Assembly (NCBI RefSeq): GCF_051401765.1
Contig: NW_027480450.1
Coordinates: 1,922,001 to 1,986,000 of the forward strand
Reading direction: 5' to 3'
Length of the DNA stretch: 64,000 nucleotides
Source of the DNA: Calliopsis andreniformis
Taxonomy: Eukaryota > Arthropoda > Insecta > Hymenoptera > Andrenidae
Shown here in pieces: positions 63,431 through 64,000 of the stretch; position 1 is the first letter of the stretch, and the number at the start of each line of letters is the position of its first letter. The notes under the pieces are model-generated. The model saw nothing but the letters and a program-made list of their open reading frames with translations. It had not been told where the DNA came from and searched no databases. Made by a program: the position numbers and the translations under genes.

Positions 63431-64000
63431 CTCAATCCTCAATCCTCAATCCTCAATCCTCAATCCTCAATCCCCAATCCTGAATCCTTAATCCTCAATC
63501 CTCAATCCTCAATCCTCAATCCTCAATCCTCAACCTTCAATCCTCAATACCCAGTCCTCAATGTTCAATCCGCAATACCCAATCCTCAATCTTCAATCTT
63601 CAATCCTCAATCCTCAATCCTCATCCTACAATCCTCTATACTCAATCTTCAATCCTCAATCCTCAATCCTCAATCCTCAATCCTCAATCCTCAATCATCA
63701 ATCCTCTACCTTCAATACTCAATCCTCAATCCTCAGTCCTCAATCGTCAATCATCAATACTCAATACTCAATACTCAATCCTCAGTCCTCAATACTCAAT
63801 CCTCAACCCTCAATCCTCAGTCCTCAAACCTCAATCCCGAATCCTCAATACTGAATCCTCAATCTTCAGCCCTCAGTCCTCAACAATCAATTGTCAATCC
63901 TCAATCCTCAATAGAGTATCCTCAATTCACAGTTTTCAATACTCAATCCCCATTCTTCATTCTTCAAATCTCGATCCACAAACATCAATTCTCATCACTC
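63431..64000 (+). repeat. Heptad array continuing out of the window
   Basis: This has runs of canonical heptads up to about 63560, then mixed variants and a final framework block starting at 63826 that is cut by the window end (13th heptad AATAGAG at 63910). The array therefore continues beyond 64000. Confidence 0.92.
63826..64000 (+). repeat. Framework block, cut by window end
   Basis: Starts with AAACCTC at 63826; the 13th heptad is AATAGAG at 63910. The last three or so heptads lie outside the window. Confidence 0.9.

Larger units (their letters stand above)
1..64000 (+). repeat. Heptanucleotide satellite array, unit TCAATCC
   Basis: The whole window is one tandem array of the 7-bp unit TCAATCC (written in register as AATCCTC). 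Common variant units include AATCTTC, AATACTC, AATTCTC, AGTCCTC, AAACCTC, AACCCTC, AGCCCTC, AATCCAC and AATCCTG. G is very rare on this strand. I see no non-repeat insertion, transposon, RNA gene or unique sequence anywhere. The phase can be followed across tens of kilobases and changes only at rare 6-bp or 8-bp units. Canonical runs alternate with conserved 196-bp strings of diverged heptads, so this is a higher-order satellite and not a plain simple repeat. The scale and organisation indicate a eukaryotic genome; the species cannot be read from the sequence. Confidence 0.98.

Noticed and set aside
1..64000. Telomere or telomere-like repeat
   Set aside because: The G-strand unit GGATTGA does not match the known TTAGGG, TTTAGGG or TTAGG types, and the array has kilobase higher-order structure that terminal telomere repeats lack.
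1..64000. CRISPR array
   Set aside because: Framework blocks are separated by variable runs of the same heptad, not by unique spacers of constant length, and no cas-like gene is present.
1..64000. Triplex-forming polypyrimidine tract
   Set aside because: AA occurs in every heptad, so there are no long pure pyrimidine or purine runs.

Overview
This window contains no gene that I can support. All 64,000 bases form one continuous tandem-repeat array with the 7-bp unit TCAATCC on the + strand (GGATTGA on the - strand), repeated roughly 9,100 times with variant units. The + strand is C-, A- and T-rich and almost free of G. This is a eukaryotic satellite, probably from heterochromatin such as a pericentromeric, subtelomeric or sex-chromosome block. 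Nothing in the sequence identifies the species. The array runs off both ends of the window.

The array has several levels. (1) The heptad lattice: nearly every base can be placed in a 7-bp unit. The phase changes only at a few 6-bp units, usually ATCCTC or GTCCTC after an AG-type heptad such as AGCCCTC, and at one 8-bp unit. (2) A framework block of 28 diverged heptads (196 bp) in fixed order. About 40 copies can be counted in the first 21 kb, and the block recurs to the end of the window. It exists in about ten subtypes, one of which carries a 7-bp-arm dyad centred on GAATTC. (3) Runs of near-canonical heptads of variable length between blocks. (4) Segmental copies of whole block-plus-spacer strings.

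Layout: 1-2190, a 1,214-bp unit present almost twice. 2191-9840, older, more shuffled block strings with local duplications at spacings of 609, 1,422 and 448 bp. 9841-12990, first copy of a long segment (called R here), repeated at 18150-22030 and 34965-38840. 12991-14403 and 14404-16172, segments S and T, both reused downstream. 16173-18149, a mosaic. 22031-24065, a mosaic partly reused near 43 kb. 24066-28217 and 28218-32369, a nearly perfect tandem duplication of 4,152 bp. 32370-34964, related to 56.3-58.9 kb. 38841-40564, a mosaic of material resembling 8-9.4 kb. 40565-42910, second copy of T with an extra 573-bp tandem duplication. 43541-53217 and 53218-63055, a tandem duplication of about 9.7-9.8 kb, each half itself containing two ~3.1-3.8-kb subunits and a 1,277-bp tandem. 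63056-64000, the array continuing out of the window.

The many + strand reading frames are by-products of the repeat. A 7-bp unit is out of step with codons, so all three forward frames read the same heptapeptide SSILNPQ without stops, while the reverse strand meets TGA every 21 bp. The biology here is repeat evolution: slippage in whole heptads, unequal exchange whose junctions often fall inside the framework block, and homogenisation into higher-order repeats. Whether the framework block or its dyad binds a protein, or whether the array is transcribed, cannot be told from sequence alone.
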